DNA of 64,000 nt, from positions 1,758,797-1,822,796 of the forward strand of contig JAUPFP010000011.1 in assembly GCA_036925085.1 (NCBI GenBank), in the 5' to 3' direction. Origin of the DNA: Brachycybe producta (Eukaryota; Arthropoda; Diplopoda; Playtdesmida; Andrognathidae). How positions within the stretch are numbered: the stretch's first letter is position 1; the number at the start of each line of letters is the position of its first letter. The position numbers and the translations under genes are program-made. Of this stretch, positions 58,086-64,000 are shown piece after piece. Under the pieces are notes generated by a model, which had not been told where the DNA came from, did not search any database, and saw only the letters and a program-made list of their open reading frames with translations.

Positions 58086-61000
58086 TTACTTTGAATCATG
58101 TGGAAAAAACGTCTGATTCATCTGCTGCATTTCATTGTTTGGAAATCCTTCGAATCGTGGTGGAGGCAAAGGAGGAGCTATTACATACCAAATAAATTAC
58201 GAGTTCTAACTTCATGAAGGGGACCAAATTTTCTTATGTAGTGTACAAACTGACCAACGCACTGACGACCCAAAGTACTCATCTGTCCATGCAGGTGAAT
58301 AAGGGGCAGTGTGGCATAAGGAGTTATGTCACCTGGAGCCGTAAATAATTGAAAAGAAAATTATGGCTACATTTGTATTTAAAAAAAAACTGTACCAACC
58401 ATGTTTAAATGTACTCGAAGGACGACTCATAGTTCCACTCGGCATGTAGTCATAGTCTTCGATAGAGTCTCCTCTTTTCAATTCATAAGCAGCAGCTGAC
58501 AACCGCTGAGTTACTATTTAAAATATCGATAATTATTTCTCATTTCCCAAAAAACTCATTTGCAACAAATAAACCTGCACGGTGTCTTGCATCAGACTGT
58601 TTTAGCTTAACACACATACAAGCGACACCCAGAATGGCAAAGAGAATGACAGTAGTGCAAATGATCGGCACAATGAGGTAAAAGTTCAATTGAGCCATAA
58701 GACTATCGACCTTGTCAAAAGGAGCATCCCCCTGAAGTTCTGGAGATATCGTAGCTATAAGAAAATAACGAAACATACAATGGTGATGAGTCTATCGCAG
58801 TTTGACAATTCGGTCAACTGCAACTTTGTTTAGGCAACAATAAGAGTAATTACAAAAATTATATTCTTCTATGTACACCTCCAGACATTGTGAGTGTGGC
58901 AAAAAGGTATTTGGCCACTGATGATCCCGCACTGTTGTGAGCTGTCATCCGCAGACCGTACCACGTTCCAGACTTCAAATTGGGAATGACCAACCTTCTT
59001 TGTTCAGGTTTTACTGAACTAGACACAAGAGTCCACTCGTTTGAACTTTTCGGAGCATATTCTACGACGTAGTAATGGATTGGACAGCCGTTGTTTTTCC
59101 AGGTGTTCAGATACAGGGAGACGGCCGAAGAAGTTTCTTCGATCAAATCAGATTTGCTCGGTGAAATAGGTACTAGAAATACAGACAGTGCGATAATTTT
59201 TCGTATTGCAAACATGGTAAATGTATGAAATTATATGATCTACCAGATCCATTAGTGAACACAGTCAATATTTCAGACAAGTCGCTGACTCCAATGTTGT
59301 TCTTGGCCAACATACTAATTTCGTACTTAGTGCCACAATCCAAACTGTTTAGTTTGTAATTTCTCATTTCGGGTTCAAGTTGAACTTTTTTCAATTCACC
59401 ATCCTCCTGCTTTAGTTTTAACGTGTAACCTAAAAAACATTAATCATGACCGAAAATAAATTGCGTAAAAGAAAATGGGTTGTCTTCTTCATTTAGAAAC
59501 TATAACCTTCACAAATTTCTCATTGAAATCATCACAAGACTTATCAAAAAATTGTCAAAATGATGTTTAGAATAACAATAAGTAATTGATAGAATAAAAA
59601 AAAGTAACTGATAAAATAAAAAGAAGTAATTGATAGAATAAAAAAGAAGTAGCTGATAAAATATAAAGAAGTCATTGATGGAATAAAAAAGAAGTAATGC
59701 ACCGAATAAAATGAAGCAATTGATAAAATAAAAAAGAAGTAATTGATAGAATAAAAAGTAATTGATCGAATAAAATGAAGTAATTGATGAAATAAAAAAC
59801 TTTAAAAGCGATTTCTACCAAAATAACCAACAACAAAACAGAAATGGGCACAAATAAAAAAATTGTTTTTATGTATTAATAGTTCTATTTCAAACCGTTA
59901 ACAATTTCTTATAAACAATTTTTGATTAATTACTAAAAATACACTGCAAGCAGCCGGTTGGCGTATGGAAGAGAGATCTTAAGATCCAAGTGCTGCAAGA
60001 TTTATTGTCAATATATAATAACTACAAAAAATATTATGTGCCACTCTTTCCATTTCGTCATGCCGTTGTTTTTACAAAAAAAACAACAACCACTTTATCA
60101 CTTGATAAATACAATCCAGAACTGCAACCGATAGTTATTGTTAGATTTAGCTAAAATTTAGACCATAGAATCCATGCCTAGATAACAATAACAACTCAGC
60201 AAAGTAGAAAGCATTGTTAGCAAAATGAAGAATGTTACCTTTGACTTTTATCAACTTGCTTTTAGGAGCCTTCCACTGAACTTCGATGCTGTTTGGAGTG
60301 ACGGTTATAAGCTCCAAGACGACCACAGAAGGAGGAGCTGAAAAATATGCAGTCCATAAAAAATGTAATACCAATGCAAGAAAAGAAAATATTATGATGT
60401 GTGTCGGTTGTGTATCACTTATTTCTGCATTTTGCTTTCCCTCTTCCCTCAATTACTCAGGCATCGAAAGCATGCATGAATAACATAGTCGAAAAGTGAG
60501 ACTATTTGTGCTTGGTGAATTTGAATTTTGTGCTTGGTGAATTTTAATTTTGACGTCACGTTTTAATATTTTCTTTTTAAGCAATGACCTTAGCAATAGA
60601 TGGTTTTCCACTTACATAGAACAATTACAGTATATGTGATTTTGTCTTCACCACCATCGTTCTTAACAAGGCAAGTGTAATTGCCTGAATTCTCTTCTTT
60701 TATGTCTTTTATGGCCAAAGTTCCATCAGATAAAATCACAACATTTTCGTTGCTTACTATGTCACTTTCTCTAAAGGAAAACCAAAAAAACACTAATTGA
60801 CTAACATATAGCAAGTATAAATCCATAGCTATTGTAGAGTACAAATTATAATAAAAGTGGATTACACAAAAGTTAATCTGCACCCCTTTTTCCATACTTA
60901 TAAAAGGACAAGTCACATTATCAAAAATTTCAGATATTTTGATAAGTTTTCAAACAATCATGCTTTTATTTTCCCAATCCTGGCTATTAAAATTATTACC

Positions 61001-63615
61001 TAAATTGCCACTTCCTCTGTGGATGTGGATTCCCAATTGCTACACAAGAAAGTTGAATGTCGGACTTCCAAATAGCGATAACTTCTTCGCCAAAAGAAAC
61101 AATTTTTGCAGCAACTAGCAACAATTAATATAAAATACCGATTACTTGTTGTTAAGTACTGATTTCAATCTGATTTTTACTTTTAGGACCAGTCGGTGTT
61201 TGCACTACCGATTTCGAAGCTTGACCCTCTCCTGCTAAAGTGGACCCGGTCACCCAAAATTCATACCGTTGGCCCTTTTCTAATCTCATGATTTCATGGT
61301 GTGTTAAAGACGAAGTCACTTTGATCGTTGATACATCCTGTCATTGAAACAACAGAAATAAACTTGTGAATAATAAACATAATGCTTACGACAAAATAAA
61401 TCGCCTTAAACCTCTTGTTTGTTCAGGGTTCTATAATACAAAGAATATGACTTAAGAACACCATTCGGATGTTCAGGTGATTTCCAGGATACAGTGATAG
61501 AGCTCTCGGAAGTTGCGACTACCTTTATATCCAAAGGTTGACTGGGAACTTTAAAAAACAAAATAATTAGAAAATTGTTGAAAACAATTTTAAAGAGATT
61601 CTCATCAATCAATACCATCATCGAGTGTTTTACAGAAAACAGGAGTGCTTCGCGGTCCGTCACCGGCTTTAGTCGATGCCTGGATTTCGATACTGTAGTT
61701 AGTAAACTTTCCCAAATTTACCAAAGTCATCGAGGTTATTGACGTAACATTGATACTTTCAGGAAAGTCATCTATTAAAATATGACCCAAAATACGTGAA
61801 TGAAATAAATAGTTTCACAATGCATCACACCACGAGTAAACAGCATGGTGCACCTTACCCACCAAACCATTCGGTCGTTGGTTTGTACGCCACTTTGAAA
61901 CCTCTGAGTATTCCATTTATAGAATCAGAATGAGGCACTAACCATGTTAAGTGGATAGTCTGAGATGTAAGTGTGGTGCAGTGGACATCGAACGGAGCTA
62001 AAGTAGGGGCTAATAATGGTTTTGAAATCAATAAAACACCTCTGAAAATGCAACTAAAGATATAAATTAGTGTTGGGACGAATTTCTTTACAAATTGTAA
62101 TTACATTAGCGCAAAATAATTATAGTTGCAATTACTAATTACTTTCTAATTACATAACAGGTGACAGAAAAAGTTTTGAATCATCATATGCAAAAACATA
62201 AAAAAAATTACTGAACTTAATTTAGAAAGTGATGCTCTTAACCCGGTTTCAAACGGTAAGGGTTTTTCCCGTCCGGGTGTGATTGTGCGGACGAGCAGCA
62301 CACGGATGCTGACGAAAGGAAACACAAAAAACTTGTTGTGCTTGCACCAGAGAGCACTCGGACATGTGAAGGCATGCATTAAACACTTGTCCGCTTGAGT
62401 GCAGTCCGGGTGAACGCCTGTCTGAGATCCGGAGATTTGTAGCAGAGCAATCCGAGTGTTTTTTACACCCGGACAGAGATATGCTCGTGTCCGGATGGTG
62501 TGAAAAACTCCATGCCTTCCCAGGACCATGTGAAACCAGCCTAACACACATCTGTCTATCTGACAATTATCAGGAATAATTAACGCAAGTTCCGAGTGGT
62601 TTGAGAACACAAATTGTTTAAATACAAACACAAAAGTAATTTAGAAATTAGAAAGTGATTGTATATTGCATTAGAAAAAGTAATTAATTACAACAACAAA
62701 TTACTCATTCATTGAAGTAGTAATTGAATTACAGTAATTCATTACTTTTGGCAAATTACTTCCCAACAGTGAAATAAATTAATAATTACCTCCTTCTGAG
62801 GTCATGACAACAATAGGTTCTGTCTGTGGTCCTTTGCCCTTGCTATTGTATGCGAGCACCACAATGGAATACTTTGTAAATTGTTTTAAACCACCAATTT
62901 GCACGTAGAGGTCATTCGCCTTTGGTTCGGCAGTCATAAGTGTCTTAAAGAGGTAACGGTCACCGCTGTCTGTTTCTTTGTAACCAATGTAATAGCCTTG
63001 AATTTTGCCATTCCACAATTTATCTTCTGGTGCCTTTTGTATGAACAGTTATACTCTTAGAGTTTTACTTCAAAACTACTAAAAGTGCCTAACTAAACAA
63101 ACCTTCCAATGTACTTTAAATGTCTCAACATTGACTGGTTCAACCTCAACTTGTAAAGGAGTTCCTGACGGAACTACAATCATAAGTGAAGCAGTTGTTT
63201 ATATTTCAGCTACCGGTACCAAATTATCAATTGATAATGATCAATTCTCACCATCTTCATCAGTGGCAACATGAATACTCTGACTGGCTGAGCTACGTCC
63301 TTGAGAGTTCTCGGAGAATACACGGAACATGTAATTGGTCGCTGGTTGAAGTTGGCTAATAATGCTATTTGTTGGTTCTCCATTCACAGTTTCCATCATA
63401 ATCGATTCTTGCCATGAATCTACAAAAGAAAGCTTCAATGAGAAATGTTGTCCTGCAACACCGATATATACTATTCAAAATACCAGATTCCAACTTGTAT
63501 TGAATAATGTACTTCGTAATAGCATCATTTCCATCGTATGAAGCCTTCCAAGTCAATTCGATTGTTTGACTCCCAATTATGGGTGCCTTTAACTCTTGAG
63601 GTGAATTTGGAGGCT
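58086..63615 (-). CDS. Dscam: Dscam-B, 3' part (cut by the window edge)
   Basis: Exons from Fn1 to the stop: Fn1 63484-63615, 63252-63419; Fn2 63103-63173, 62790-63033; Fn3 61863-62009, 61616-61771; Fn4 61412-61548, 61190-61337; Ig10 61000-61114, 60616-60770; Fn5 60239-60337, 59244-59429; Fn6 58879-59172; TM 58575-58754; tail 58400-58513, 58255-58332, 58086-58177. From Fn3 to the stop the coding sequence appears identical to Dscam-A. Fn2 differs at about 4 of 244 sites and the Fn1 exons at about 5-6 percent. All visible splice sites and frames are intact. The Ig domains lie beyond base 64000. It is a distinct paralogue whose 3' half has been homogenised. Confidence 0.9.
59578..59800. repeat. 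AT-rich tandem repeat in the Dscam-B Fn5 intron
   Basis: Identical counterpart of 12370-12592, with the same irregular units. Confidence 0.75.
62070..62773. mobile_element. hAT-like MITE with nested MITE in the Dscam-B intron
   Basis: Same insertion as 14862-16600, with perfect 8-bp flanks ATAAATTA (62062-62069 and 62774-62781). It has only the inner MITE and no LTR-like insert, so it is 1035 bp shorter. It is clearly diverged from copy A, unlike the sequence to its left. Confidence 0.7.
62242..62541. mobile_element. Inner MITE with TAA flanks (copy B)
   Basis: About 300 bp and GC-rich. The ends are CCCGGTTTCA and TGAAACCAGCC, flanked by TAA on both sides. Three-base TAA duplications suggest a PIF/Harbinger-type element. 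The counterpart is 15034-16369, whose left flank has mutated. Confidence 0.5.
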
Positions 63616-64000
63616 CTTCAATAAAAAAAATACATATATACAAAGTGATTATAACCAACGCATAGTCTCAATGTTCACTTTAGCACAACACCATATATAT
63701 AGCTATTGGGAGCTTATATTACAGTACTGAAGGTGCTGGCATTTCATGTCGTGATCAACTTATTATCCTCCACGTCAGTTAACTCCAAACGTGCCTTCAA
63801 GAATGCCTACGTTTGGTGCACAGATAGAAGCCCGTGTAGAAATTTAGTGGCTTCTATCAACATCAACATCTCTAGAATATAAGGGGCTACACAAAATTGT
63901 GACACCATACATAGAAATCCCATTTTACAAAACGAAAAACAGAAACACTCATTAAAATTTGGTGGAGTCGTTAGAAAAAAATGTGCCATAATCGCAGTGT
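63616..64000. other. Dscam-B intron at the window edge
   Basis: Non-coding. It corresponds in position to the long Fn1/Ig9 intron of Dscam-A (17440-18628) but aligns only in patches, so the paralogues are well diverged here. No exon is visible. Confidence 0.6.

Larger units (their letters stand above)
47190..63615. repeat. Segmental duplication, copy B (right)
   Basis: This is the partner of bases 1-17439. It begins exactly where base 1 of the window matches (47190), but the true start is unknown because the other copy runs off the window. It lacks about 1.0 kb present in copy A (15351-16352), so the offset drops from 47208 to 46173 between 62.0 and 62.8 kb. Sequence left of 47190, including the last two SETD9 exons, may be duplicated too, but its counterpart would lie outside the window. 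Confidence 0.95.

Noticed and set aside
58086-63615. Dscam-B as a truncated pseudogene
   Set aside because: It only appears truncated because the window ends at 64000; every visible exon is intact.

Overview
This is eukaryotic, AT-rich, intron-bearing animal DNA, almost certainly from an arthropod. The strongest clue to the lineage is a complete Dscam gene of canonical architecture (9 Ig, 4 FnIII, Ig, 2 FnIII, TM) in which only the Ig7 exon is multiplied (five versions), followed by part of a second Dscam gene in the same orientation. Many whole Dscam genes, some with an Ig7-only exon array, is the pattern described for a centipede (Strigamia maritima); pancrustaceans instead carry Ig2/Ig3/Ig7 arrays in one gene. 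A myriapod is therefore my best inference, not a proof.

Layout. 1-8.3 kb: first three exons of a SETD9-type SET-domain gene (minus), a Helitron-like minisatellite block, and a 5'-truncated galactokinase (plus). 10.9-29.6 kb: Dscam-A (minus), 32 exon positions, 1736 codons plus stop, unbroken, with an Ig7 array at 21.1-22.7 kb. 29.7-38 kb: a palindromic promoter-like element, MITEs, a 28-bp minisatellite, a hairpin-rich stretch and a decayed zinc-finger/tyrosine-recombinase transposon. 38.3-44.1 kb: two multi-exon membrane-protein genes resembling gustatory receptors, the first a remnant. 46.0-49.2 kb: a complete SETD9 gene. 49.7-55.5 kb: second copies of the minisatellite block and galactokinase. 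58.1-63.6 kb: the 3' part of Dscam-B, cut by the window edge.

The dominant structural fact is a direct duplication with a period of about 47.2 kb. Bases 1-14.8 kb match 47.19-62.0 kb almost perfectly (a handful of substitutions plus small indels and TA-tract length changes). The identity then falls abruptly inside one Dscam intron, and the upstream exons differ by roughly 2-6 percent. The two Dscam genes thus share an identical 3' half (FnIII 3-6, Ig10, TM, tail) but have diverging 5' halves.

In function, Dscam proteins are homophilic cell-surface receptors. Here isoform diversity appears to come from two sources: choice among five Ig7 exons separated by 33-46 nt introns, and whole-gene duplication. 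SETD9 and galactokinase are bystanders carried in the duplicated unit. Exon boundaries were called by hand from GT/AG, reading phase and family knowledge; no alignment or RNA data were available.
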